From Lytechinus pictus (lineage: Eukaryota; Echinodermata; Echinoidea; Temnopleuroida; Toxopneustidae): a DNA stretch of 64,000 bases. The DNA is taken from the NCBI RefSeq assembly GCF_037042905.1, contig NC_087262.1, positions 5,480,001-5,544,000 of the forward strand. Reading direction: 5' to 3'. Made by a program: the position numbers and the translations under genes. Below, piece by piece: positions 33,386-44,194 of the stretch. Numbering within the stretch: the stretch's first letter is position 1; each line of letters begins with the position of its first letter. The notes beneath the pieces were generated by a model. It did not search any database, was not told the origin of the DNA, and saw only the letters and a list, made by a program, of their open reading frames with translations.

Positions 33386-34045
33386 CTTCTGATAATTTTT
33401 GGTAACGCTTGTAAGTGAAAAGAGTGAAAAATTCAAAAATTCATGTTTCAAATCGTCCAATTTATCATGGCAAATAGTAAAGGTTGAATGGATTGATTAT
33501 TGGATTGCAAATTTACGAGAAAGATTACGGTATATTTATAGTGCGTCGATCTCTTTCCCTCCGACAATAAAGTCATCACCATATGGGGAAAAGGCACTAT
33601 CAATCCTTTTTGCTCAGCTATAAATATCAATGGAGCAAGAAATTGAGAAAAACTGGCGTTAAAGAGTCAATAAATGTTCTAGATTGAATCGGATTGAGAT
33701 ACACCTTCATTTGACCGGGGCAGATGCAGTATTTACTAATGAACCGGAGGGGGGGGGGCAGTCAATGAGCGTGGGGGTGTCATACACACATTTTCTGCCA
33801 AGCAAAAAGAAGGGGGTTAAAATTACATACACAATTACCCCTCCCCTTAAAAGAAATGATAATTTTGATTGTTATATTATATAATATATATATATATGTG
33901 CATACATCCAACGTAAGGGTGAAGTCTATGAATGTGTTTATTCCGTCATAATACACATATAGACATAAAGACAAATTACGAACATTGAAAGAAGACAAAA
34001 AATCGCCTTAGATGTAGATGTAGAGAAATACATACATATATACTA
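33386..34045. other. Upstream region of gene 2, no clear promoter
   Basis: No convincing TATA/initiator pair on the minus strand. Contains a poly-G run at 33750 and (AT)n near 33883-33897. Confidence 0.4.
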
Positions 34046-34868
34046 TACAGTGCGTCCCACAAAAAACGAAACCGAGATTTATCGATGATTTATCATAACT
34101 TAATCACAAATACAATAGACAAATGACCTACCATTGTAAAGCTTAGAATCTCCTCTTTCTACTCAAATTACTTAGATTATTTCTCATTCACGCATGAGTG
34201 AGCAAAAACAATTTGAAGAGGGGATACCAAAAAGTCATTTGGCGGGCTGTATCTGGGTTTCTAAAAGAAAACCACATTTTTAAAATGTTCAATATCTGCT
34301 CTTTAATTTGATACCTCAATTACAGAAAATGGTCAAGAAATAACAAAGTTCTGGTTATTTGAAATAAGGCTTGAATTTCAATAATTTCATAACATTAAGA
34401 GGTTCTACAGGCTAGCGTTCAAACTCACTTGACACTCCGTTTTGTTGACGATCAGCCATGCATTAAGTATTTTGTTAACCATGCGATAGCTTCTGTGGGA
34501 AACCGGTGAAAACACGTTTATTTAATGAAATTATGGAAATACAAGCATTGTTTCGAGGGTACATAACTTTTTCACTTCTTAACCATTTTTTGTGATTAAG
34601 GTATCAAATAAAAGAGCAGATATTGAACTTTTTAAGCATGTGATTTTCTTTTTGAAATTCAGATACCCCCCGCCAAACGAGTTTTTGTTATCCTTTCTTC
34701 AAATTGTTTTTGCTCACTCATGCGTGAATGGGGAATAATCTAAGTAATATCAGATGAAAGAGGAGATTCTAAGCTTTACATTGGTAGGTCATTTGTCTAT
34801 TGTATTTGTGATTAAGTTATGATAATCATCGCTTAATCTCGGTTTCGTTTTTTCTGCGACGCACTGTA
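34046..34868. mobile_element. Tc1/mariner-like nonautonomous element with ~200-bp TIRs
   Basis: TA flanks both ends. Left CAGTGCGTCCCACAAAAAAC, right complement CAGTGCGTCGCAGAAAAAAC, followed by AACGAAACCGAGATT on both. The arms stay alignable for about 200 bp (AAATGACCTACCA, CTTAGAATCTCCTCTTT, CATGAGTGAGCAAAAACAA). No transposase frame. Confidence 0.85.
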
Positions 34869-34878
34869 TATAGGCAGC

Positions 34879-34906
34879 TTTCGGCCGTTCATCGGACCTT
34901 AATCAG
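34879..34906 (-). ncRNA. Degenerate hammerhead-like motif
   Basis: The minus strand reads CTGATTA, then a G/C-rich foldable segment ending GGCC, then GAAA and GC. One core base differs from CTGATGA. It is similar in its flanks (TATAGGCCTGAT...GAAAGCT) to the copy at 38597-38621. It starts 11 bp from the mariner-like element. Confidence 0.4.
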
Positions 34907-35277
34907 GCCTATATTTATAGTGTTGTGTTCGGGATCGGTAATGAAGTATAATGAAGAAACACCGGAGAAAGCAATGCAGATCTGTAGGACCATGAAATAT
35001 TTATTAAAGGTTCCAATGTTTTGACCAGACATGAATGAAGTATCAAAATAGAACATAGGCAATGGAAACAAATATTCAGAAATATGTCCGGCTCGGAGTC
35101 TAGTCATCTATGTCTCTGTATGTATGTGTCTATGTATATCTCTAATAATCAAGAAATCTTATATATATCATTAGTTTTGGGGTGTAACAATTAAGGCATG
35201 AGTGATCTAAACATGCTCTGATTGGTCTACAGGTAACTGTCTATCTAACTCTCTCTGGTACAGGGGGTTGGTCTGTG

Positions 35278-35444
35278 CACTGTAAAAAATAAAGTGCTAA
35301 TTTAGCACTTACAGTGCTTGTATAGTGACTGCACTACGAGTGCTAATTGTCTAGTTCAAATTTGAACTAGAAAATTAGCGCTCGTAGTGCAGTCACTACA
35401 CAAGCACTGTAAGTGCTAAATTAGCACTTCATTTCTTACAGTGT
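35278..35444. repeat. Near-perfect 167-bp palindrome
   Basis: Starts CACTGTAAAAAATAAAGTGC and ends with its near complement GCACTTCATTTCTTACAGTG. It is centred on the 20-bp perfect palindrome CTAGTTCAAATTTGAACTAG (35351-35370). Arms of about 75 bp match with few mismatches. A foldback MITE of the CACTGTAAAAA type is likely. Confidence 0.85.
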
Positions 35445-35831
35445 GGTAATGCTCAATGCAGTGACAGGTGCTGATAGTGTAGAATATTTATTTGTTTTTT
35501 ATTTATATGTCTATGTACATCTTCCACGAACTTTAATAAATGTCATCTGAACATTATATACTTTAGAGTTGGAGTCACTTATTGGAGTTATAACACTCAT
35601 CATACATGCTTACTTTTAAGTGTTTTACATTTGGTTTACTATTAAAGTTTTCAGATAGGCTTATATCAACATATTTTTTCGTTTTACGACGTTTATTCAC
35701 TTAGTTCTGTTAGTTATTTTGTTCCCCCATATTGTGTTCAATTTAACAATGTGGCCTCTTTTTAAAAATTGCAATGTAGCAGTTCGGCCACTTGGTTTGA
35801 ATGGAATATATGTGTACATATATATATTATA

Positions 35832-36022
35832 CAGATATTGCCTACCTAGAGTTTGAATATAACATTTCCTCTCCCCGACGGAGTTATATTTTTCCCGAGG
35901 GATTATATTTTGCCCGAAGCGCGCAGCGCTGAGGGAAAATATTCCCCCGAGGGAAAAATATAGCTTCGGAGGGGAGTTGAAATGTTATTTATTAAAACGA
36001 TAGACCAGGCAATATCTGTTAT
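35832..36022. repeat. Foldback element with CAGATATTGCCT ends
   Basis: ACAGATATTGCCTA at the left and AGGCAATATCTGT at the right, with inverted TATAACATTTC/GAAATGTTAT and TTATATTTTTCCCGAGGG/CCCGAGGGAAAAATATA pairs around a central CGAAGCGCGCAGCGCT. Confidence 0.75.
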
Positions 36023-36228
36023 ATTATATAGTCTATATGGATTCGCCATAAGATATTGCCTTCATCATCTGGCCCCAACCCGAAATTCTTGCTACAGCTC
36101 TGATCCGTCTACGTCATAATAGAAAAAAATTGGAAAATACATCAAGCGCGTTCTTCATGCAATCGACGCATTAACACTAGCGCGTACATCAAATAAACTA
36201 CATGATTACGCAACTTGTAAGCAGCGAG

Positions 36229-36299
36229 TGACGTCACCTTAGTGAATATAACGCCGCAATTGAAAATACAACGCAGTTATATTCACTGAGGTGACGTCA
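36229..36299. repeat. Short inverted repeat ending in TGACGTCA
   Basis: TGACGTCACCTTAGTGAATA faces TATTCACTGAGGTGACGTCA with a short A-rich loop. The tips equal the palindromic CRE site TGACGTCA. Confidence 0.75.
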
Positions 36300-36302
36300 A
36301 AA

Positions 36303-37379
36303 CCTCGAACATACCAAATGCGATCCTCGCAGCTATGATCACGTGATGGCGTATTGACCTATCACTGATTCGAACCTACATAAGCTATGTAATATATATA
36401 TATATTTGTATAATGATAATTTAATTTTGTTAACGTAGTCTAGGGAGAGGGCAACTACCATTCAACCCCCCCAGGTAAAAATATTTAAAGGAAATAATTA
36501 ATAGGCCAAGAATAGGGCTAAAAAGAAATATCAAGTAATTAAGTAACATTTATTTTCTTCCGGTTGACATTAAACAGGTTATATCCAATTTCATATAAAA
36601 TAAACAAATCAATAGTATAGCAATATAACAAAGAATATAAATACAATATGTAATTAATGTACATGGAAGAAGGCGTAACCCCCCCCCTCCCCCCCCCCCC
36701 CCCAGAAAACAGCAGGTGCTTGTGGTCGGGATACGCCTGTAACTAAATCAAATACCAAAAGAAAGGGAAAGAAATAGAAGAGAGAAGAAAAGGGCTATAG
36801 AGAGGCGAGAAAGTAGTAGAAGAAGAACGGGCATGAATTACTTCGCATGATACAAGATGTATGTATATACATGATTAGATACTAACAACAGGTATTTATG
36901 ATACTAAGTAGAAAGTAGCAACAAAGAATGCATAGTGATTACATTATGGAACAGGTAACGTAACAGGCACGTATGTATATACACACCCACACCCTTCCCC
37001 ACCGCACACACACTTGTTTTTGTTTTGAATACTGTTTTTATTCTGATTTAATGAACAAATAGTTACATAACATTTCAATTTAACATTTCAAATCACATAT
37101 AATACTTTACATTTCATATTTTCACCTTTTTTTTCCACTAACTTAATATAATCATGAATCATATATATCTTAAAAGAAAACAATGAAATCAGTTATTATA
37201 AAAATGCTTAAACACCAATCTTCCCCCTCCCCCCCCCCCGCTCCAACACACAAACACACACACACAACACACCACTGTCCAGAAGATCTGCTCACACTCA
37301 TCATAAATAAATCATATTTATAAGTACAAAACAATTCGATGAAAAATTTTGAATATAACAAGCTCACGGGAGAAGCATT
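36303..37379. other. No gene seen
   Basis: Contains C-runs (36679-36703, 37220-37239) and AT-rich DNA. The part above about 37020 may be the 3' UTR of the minus-strand Tx1-like relic that follows. Confidence 0.45.
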
Positions 37380-38406
37380 ACATATATTGAAAGTAAATAA
37401 AGACTTGCAAACTTAACCTTGTCATAATTTTACTGTTTCCCATTTTTGCAAGTGCCTCCCTAATTTCCCCATTTTAATAGCTATTTTCTTTTCTTGATCC
37501 TTATATTCTAAAATACGTTTATGTATATCGTCAATGGTTGGTAATACCCCCTCCTTTCTAAATATAAATAATATATATTTTACCATAAAGATAATAGTAT
37601 TACAACTTTTTATTCTATTTGTATTGCCTGACAGACCAACAAATATATCCCGCCAATTCAAGTCCTTTATTTCATCTAATTCAAATCGCTGTATCAAAGT
37701 TTCCCATATCAGTTTAACCTTTAAGCAAGACAAAAATATATGTGAATATGTTTCCGTTTCCCGTTTACAGTACGAACAGAGATTATCTTCAACAAATCCA
37801 AATCTAAACAAATTAACTTTAGTGTAAATTGCCCCATGCAGAATAGCTTAAATTGAAATTCTCTCTGTCTCCCAATCAATAATGTTATTCTTGGCCTAAA
37901 AAAACATTCACCAATTTCTTTCTCTGTATATAATTATAATTATTTTGTCCATCTCTTATCTGTAAATCATATGACTTTTGCAATTCTTTAATAAAATAAT
38001 CATATATTTTTCTTTATGGTACCTCCTTAAAGCTAATTTCCCTCCCCAACAGAAGCAAGTTTATATTATAGTTAATTAAGTCTATCTCACAAAATTGTAT
38101 CGAACCTAAATCATTTCTCCAATCACTTGGAATTGCATGATATATTTCACCTATTGTAAACAAATGATCACTTCCCATACCAAGGTTAAAAAAGTATGCG
38201 ACTGGTTTAAGATGTCCATTGTCAATGATATGTTCCACCTTCATTAACCCTAGTTCTAATAAATCTTTATCAAATATCGTCTTATTTTCTATACATATAT
38301 TCTTATTATTGAAAATGATTGGATTTTTAGAACCGTTAAAATGTCTTAAATTATCGATCTCTTGCCAAGCATCTAGCATTTCCAAATAATACGATGGAAT
38401 CTTCAC
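37380..38406 (-). pseudogene. Tx1/L1-like retrotransposon ORF2 C-terminal relic
   Basis: Two minus-strand open pieces. 38406-38014 has KIPSYYLEMLDAWQEI, NKNICIENKTIFDKDL and IDNGHLKP. 37811-37422 has the C-terminal zinc-knuckle-like CSYCKRETETYSHIFLSC, then IFMVKYILFIFRK and KWETV. Both match the larger element at 43.3-52 kb. A frameshifted gap separates them. Confidence 0.75.
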
Positions 38407-38422
38407 TCACACACACACACAC

Positions 38423-38480
<58 letters not shown>
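38404..38480. repeat. (AC)n(AT)n microsatellite
   Basis: ACACACACAC followed by about 50 bp of AT, ending 116 bp from a hammerhead-like core. Confidence 0.95.
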
Positions 38481-38482
<2 letters not shown>

Positions 38483-38596
38483 GAAGAGGGCCCTTTGCAC
38501 AACGTGTATTGCAGCGCGTCATGTTCTACGTATAGGCGTAAATAAATCAAGCATTAACGCTAGACGTAGCTTCCAAGTATCTCTTTTATTGCGAGC

Positions 38597-38621
38597 TTTC
38601 GGCCAGTGGGGCCTTCATCAG
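38597..38621 (-). ncRNA. Hammerhead ribozyme-like core (Penelope-type)
   Basis: On the minus strand: CTGATGA (38621-38615), A, stem GGCC-CCACT-GGCC (38613-38601), GAAA (38600-38597), then GCTCGCAATAAAAG. All invariant core bases are present and stem II is perfectly paired. Stem I/III partners and the cleavage triplet need folding. Confidence 0.6.
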
Positions 38622-38639
38622 GCCTATAATGCATTGAAA

Positions 38640-39300
38640 CAAACAAAATAGAACATAACCATACAAATAATAACAAAGTAAATAATGTGTAACAAAGGGT
38701 ACAGAACAGAAGGATTACACTAAGATAACAAAAAATAACAACAGAGGGGGTAATGGCTTAAACGAGATGGTGGAATACAATAGAAACGATTGGGAAACTT
38801 AAGTGTGTGGAAAGACAAGGTATTTACCGGCATTGAAATTAACTTTGGTTTCTGTTCATCTGGAGGAGTAGTAAGTCTTGTGTAGGTAATACTGTGAAAA
38901 AGGAGGATAATGTTTCAAGTAAAATGACAACTCGTTTCAATATTATTCTATATCTTGTATTTGAGTACATAACTATATTGATCTGTTTACATAATATTCA
39001 AGTAACTGGTGATACAAATTATAGTTTGAGATAAAAAGGTACATTGTCAAGCGCAGGGAAATATATACGTATAATTTATATTGATGTTTGAGCGGTAAGC
39101 AACATAATGAGCAGAATAAACATACTGCCATAAGGAACAAAATAAACATACAGCCATAAGGAGCAAAGAAATCGTAATAATCAATCAAATAATCAGATAT
39201 AATCAAGTGAACAGGATACTAAGCATACCAAACTGTATGGGGGTAAAGAGACGTAACTATAAAACTATATGAAGTGGCCTGTTGGGGCGGGTGAGACTGT
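38640..39300. other. No gene seen
   Basis: AT-rich DNA following the hammerhead-like motif; possibly body sequence of a Penelope-type element, but no GIY-YIG or RT motif is visible. Confidence 0.4.
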
Positions 39301-39304
39301 AAAT

Positions 39305-39501
39305 TAAACAATGAGATATATATATATACTATATATATATATATATAGTCCTCAAATTTTCGACGAGTACATACCGTGTTTATCAAGTGAATATATATAT
39401 ATATATATGTGTGTGTGAAGTTATAAATGTACAACAGCTTTGGCAACTCTTTTATTTAAATATTGTGTGAAAGAAATGGATGAAGAGAACAATGATATAC
39501 A

Positions 39502-39532
<31 letters not shown>

Positions 39533-39700
39533 CTCACTTGATAAAGACGGTATGTACTCGTCGAAAATTTGTGGACTTCAATAAATTTTGTTGGATTAAA
39601 GCATGAAAGTTTCAACCTTGATTCTCTTAATATTACTCCAACACGTGGAATATCTACCGAATATATATATATATATATATAATATGTCTTCATATACAGA
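39305..39700. repeat. Cluster of (AT)n tracts with two inverted hammerhead-related motifs
   Basis: (AT)n tracts occur near 39317-39348, 39392-39410, 39503-39532 and 39660-39682. Two inverted copies of ACTTGATAAAGACGGTATGT followed by ACTCGTCGAAAATTTG lie at 39357-39387 (minus) and 39538-39568 (plus). The GACG...CGTC stem and GAAA are kept, but the CTGATGA box is changed. Confidence 0.65.
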
Positions 39701-39742
39701 GATTCAAATATAGGCCAATATCAGGAGTTTTTTAGCTTGTGT

Positions 39743-40060
39743 TTAAAACTCAATGTCGACAGGGACTTTGTAATATTTTTCAGGAAGACCATTCCATATT
39801 TTAGAACCAGCTAATTGTTTCTTGTGCTGAAAGATAATTTTTCTATGTTTTGGAATAAAATATTTTGGATCAAAATTTTGGGCAGTTGAAATATGTCCAA
39901 AAGTATCACCAAATGGAAGTTGGGAGTTAACATACCTATATAAAAAATACATTGTTGAAGCTTGTTGATATCTCGGAGTTTCAACAGCTTAAGTGAATTA
40001 AATAATGAACCAGTGTGTGTAAACGACACATTGTTAGCTGCTGAGATAATATTTTATTTT
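39743..40060 (-). pseudogene. CR1-like retrotransposon ORF2 C-terminal relic
   Basis: The minus strand reads NSLKLLKLRDINKLQQ, then after a frameshift MYFLYRYVNSQLP, FIPKHRKI, QLAGSKIWNGLPEKY. This is the R-H-R...G-x-x-IWN-x-LP tail found after CR1-type RT domains. Confidence 0.65.
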
Positions 40061-40548
40061 GGAGGGAGCATAATTTTTTAAGATGACTTGGGTACGTATT
40101 TGCCCAAACTACATTAAAAATAGGGAAGATAAAGCAAGATTAAAGAGCAATATAATGTACGTAATACATTTTTTGGAAGATTTTCTTTTTTTTAAAGATG
40201 TTTTATTGTTCTACTCTCAAATCAAATTTCATATACAATGCAGTTTACAAAGTAATAATTGTAAATAATAATTCGAACAAAACAATCTCTTAAACTCGTA
40301 TACATTATGCACATCATGAAATAATATTCTAAGACACTGCATCGTACCACTACCAGATGAGTTTAACAAACAAATATCAGAGAAAAAAAAACTTATAAAA
40401 GTATATGCGTTGTACCTGCCCCCTCCTTACCCACCCCCCCCTTCCCTCTGCAAACCCCCACACTTTACACCCTCAAACACTCACACACTTCATACGCCCT
40501 TGCATACGGTGACCGCGTCCCGTTTGAAACAAGAAAAACATCATAATC
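40061..40548. other. No gene seen
   Basis: AT-rich, then a C-rich stretch at 40418-40500. Confidence 0.45.
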
Positions 40549-40678
40549 ATGGGCGTCAATCCAAACTCGAGCATGAGGGGGACACAATAGCAACATGCAA
40601 GCATGTCACTTTTATAGGTATACTTTCCAGATCCATTACACTTTCGTCATACTCCATCGCTACATGTACCGTATGTCA

Positions 40679-42920
40679 CAGGGGCGGATCCAGCCTTCGC
40701 CAATAGGGGGGGGGGCCGGAATTTTTTTTCACCCACATTTTCCCCGATCGACCGCTCGAAGTTAATTTTTGTTTGTTTCTTTGAAGGGGTAATATATTTA
40801 TATATAATATCATAAGCCTTATTTAAAAAGTGCGAGCTTTTTGTTTATTTTATGTATTTTGTTTTAAAATTCAAACATTTTGGGCAATGTTTATGATCCT
40901 AAACGAGATGTGTATCTAACTAAATAATTGCTGCGAGCGCGAAGCGCGAGCAGAAATTTTTAATATACGTTTTCATCTGATAAAAAAGGATCTGTTACCG
41001 GCAGCTTGTTAGCTATGAAGACGTTACATATTTCGACTATCAAATAATGCAAAGCGCGAGCTGAAAATTTTGACATTTTTACCGGAAGAATGAAAAAGGT
41101 TAAGTATATAGCTAAATAATTAATGCGAGCGCGAAGCGCGAGCTGAAAAATTCGAGATTCAAACCTAAAAATTGGACACTCTTTTCATATTTTGTAAATC
41201 ATGAAAATGATGAGTAATTGGAAATCGGCTTCCGACATAAATAATGCGAGCGCAGAGCGCGAGCACAAATTGTTTTATTTATTTTTGATATACGCTTTGA
41301 TCTGATCTGTTAACGGCTGCGTGTTAGCCATGATGACGTTACATATTTTAACTACCAAATAATGCGAGCGCGAAGCGCGAGCTGGACATTTTGACATTTC
41401 TACCTCAAGAATGGAAATTCTAAGCACTTTTTGTAATCGTGAAAAGGATAAGTATATAACTTAACAATTGATGCGAGCGCAAAGCGCGAGCGGAAAAATT
41501 CTGGACACTCTATTCATGATTTGTAAATCATGAAAATGAGTAATTGTAAATTTTCCTTCATTAATAATGCGAGCGCAAAGCGCGAGCAGACAACTTTTTA
41601 TATTGTGATCTGAAACTGGATAATGATTTAAATAGAGAACAAGCTGCGTATCTAAATAAACGCGTGTTTCAGATTTCGACCTAAAACATGTAGAATTAGG
41701 GTAATTTAAATACATTTCTTATCATGAAAATCAAGAAAGCGAGCGCAAAGCGCGAGCTAAAAATATATGATATTCCGCTCTGAAAAGGGTCAATTTAAGC
41801 TCTGTTTTTCAATCACTTTGTAGGAAAAATTGTGAGGTGGATATGGATCACAGTTAAAAAGAGCTGATAAGTTTCATTATTATTACTAAAATTATTACTA
41901 AAATAAGATATACATGTACCTATTAATTGATATTATATATTTGCTCCTCTGTGAACAGGCTTTTCTTTCTTCTCCATTCTTTCTATTCTTCTTTCTAAAG
42001 CGCATAGAGACATGATTTTATCGTCGTTATATGCGCTATATAAGCAATGTTTTATTATTTTATTATTATTATTATACTTTGAGTTTTGACATAGCGGACC
42101 GGGACATTATGTCATGATTGTCATCATATGAAAATGATGACTATCTGCCTATTTCTCTTCCTAAGCATGAGAGCGTGAAATCTCTTAATATTATGGCCTA
42201 AAAACTGGACATTTAAAGCACTTTTGTAATTATGAATAAGATGCATGAGTTGATATATTTCAACAATCAATGCGAGCGGAAATCGCGAACCGAAATTTCT
42301 GATAAACTGCATGTGATCAAATGGGGATTTTAAGTAATTTGTTTTAGAATTAATATTGAGATAAACATAACTCACCAATCAAAATGCGAGCATGCAGCGC
42401 TAGCTGATACGTTTTCACAATCTGACCTGAATAGGGATATTTTGATAACTTTATGGAATGCAGGAAAATAATAGGTACCTGACAAATCAAATTTTGCGAG
42501 CGCGCAGCGCAAGCAGAAAATGTTAATATTCAGACCATAAAACAAAAATGTTTACAGAACACTTTTTAAAAATCAAATTTGCAAATCAAACAAAATAATG
42601 AAAGTTAAATTTTCGAGCTGAAATATGTTTTGTGTATTGACTTCAAGATTCATATTGAGCAAGATATGTAAATCACCTAAAAGGCGATGCGAGCGCGAAG
42701 CGCGAGCAAAAATTTTATATCCCGGCATGAAAGATTTTTTATTATTACTTTCCAAGTCTTCCCCTTATCTTATTCACTCGTCTTCCTCCTTTTATGTTTC
42801 CCTTTTTTTTCTCCTCTCTTTTCCCTTCTTCTTCTCTTTTTTTTCTTTCTTTCCCTTTGTTTTTCTTTTTTTTGCTCCTCCAATAGGGGGGGGGGGGGCG
42901 GCCCCCCTGGATCCGCCTAT
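40679..42920. mobile_element. Inner hAT-like element with GCGAGC palindrome array
   Basis: Left end CAGGGGCGGATCCAG, right end CTGGATCCGCC, the same termini as the proven hAT MITE at 30282-30397. Between them lie eleven full and one partial copy of an imperfect palindrome, consensus GCGAGCGCGAAGCGCGAGC. They start near 40933, 41049 (partial), 41125, 41246, 41364, 41473, 41579, 41739, 42272, 42386, 42496 and 42689, all in one orientation, with diverged AT-rich spacers of about 80-190 bp and one longer gap. No protein-coding frame. Confidence 0.7.
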
Positions 42921-43190
42921 GCTGTCATGCCGTGCATACCCACATGAAAAAAAAACCCACCACGCACGTGCGGGTCTCCATGTGGGTGCTCTCGTGTACC
43001 CCGGCGTCGTACGTACAGGAACGGCTCTTAGACGGCTAGCTGCGCTGCTTTTGAATGCGAATTTACCCACCGTTAATTGCATCGAAAAGTTACATGACAG
43101 TTGTTTTTTTTTCTTTATATTTTTTAAGGGGAATCAACTCTCATTTCCTTGAGAAGGTATGCACATATTCCCCCCCCCCCCCAGATGGTC
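42921..43190. other. Remainder of the outer element
   Basis: GC-rich patch with GGGTCTCCATGTGGGTG, no coding evidence. Confidence 0.4.
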
Positions 43191-43329
43191 ACACTTCTTT
43201 TATGACAAAAACAAGGGGGGACATTTGATATTGTGTCCCCCCCTGAAAAAATCATGGGGGGACACGTCCCCCACCGATTGACGCCCATGGTCAGAATGAA
43301 CGAACATAATATCGTGAGCTCTGTCGCCT

Positions 43330-43943
43330 CTATACTCTTGTAGGTGTTGTAAGGAAATGTTCCCATTTCCTTATATGGTTTGATAATTTACCCCGCGTTA
43401 CTGCTAAAATGTTCTCTTCACGTTCATTTTCTAATATCTTCTCTCTAATTTCGTTGGGACTTGGTGGTCTTTTTTTAGTCCTGCTGTAAACAAAGATCAT
43501 ATATTTTATCAAAAGAATAATGTGATTAATTATCTGTTCCTTCCCTATATTAGCATGCTTAACACCAATGTGTATATCCACCCACCTGGCATTTTTTATT
43601 TCATACATATTGAATAAGTAACCACAATCTATCCATACGTCTCTCGTCTTTTCACATGAAAAAACAGATGCTCGTAAGTTTCTTCAGTATTCCCACAAAA
43701 TGAACATTCACTATCTGAGAAAATTTTTAATAAATGTAAATATTTCTTCGTGTATATTAATTCATAAAGCATTTTAAATTGAAACTCTCTAAGCCTACTG
43801 CTTAGAGTACATTTTCTGGGTCTTGAAAATATAGCACAGATATCTTTTTCGGAGAAATTATATGTCTTCTCTATATTATTAAACGCATACGATTTTTCAA
43901 ATTTAATACTTAAAAGTGCCTTGTATATTTTCTTGGATGTCAC
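43330..43943 (-). pseudogene. 3' part of the Tx1/L1-like element (ORF2 C terminus)
   Basis: The minus-strand pieces 43943-43629 and 43608-43330 carry SKKIYKALL, FQFKMLYELIYTKKYL and the C-terminal CSFCGNTEETYEHLFFH zinc-knuckle-like motif, ending KLSNHIRKWE. They continue the reading interrupted at about 48900 by the CR1-like element. Confidence 0.75.
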
Positions 43944-44194
43944 GTTTGGTAAACTGTATAAATGGACGCGGGCGCGAAAGGACGCGCTTCGTAGTTCCTC
44001 CAGGAATTTAGACTGTTGTGCTCAATATTTTGGCAAAATGTAACCTTTTGCACTTTGGACCATACTTTATGGAATAATCCACATCAGTCTACTAATACTG
44101 CTGACTACGCTGGACCCTTTGGAGCAAGGTATGACTATTTCATTATACTGATTTTATTGTTTCAAATTAACGTCTCCTGATCGAGAAACTCACA

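Larger units (their letters stand above)
40550..43288. mobile_element. Outer hAT-like element with ATGGGCGTCAAT ends
   Basis: Left end ATGGGCGTCAATCC, right end GATTGACGCCCAT. G-rich GGGGGACACAAT near the left tip corresponds to GATATTGTGTCCCCCC near the right. The 8 bases outside each end agree at 6 of 8, consistent with an old target duplication. It encloses the element at 40679-42920. Confidence 0.5.

Noticed and set aside
40933-42707. CRISPR-like spaced palindromes
   Set aside because: Spacing is irregular and long, spacers are diverged relatives of each other, and the array lies within a hAT-like element.
42625-43152. 175-codon plus frame
   Set aside because: Covers a GCGAGC motif, a pyrimidine tract and poly-G; composition is repeat-driven.
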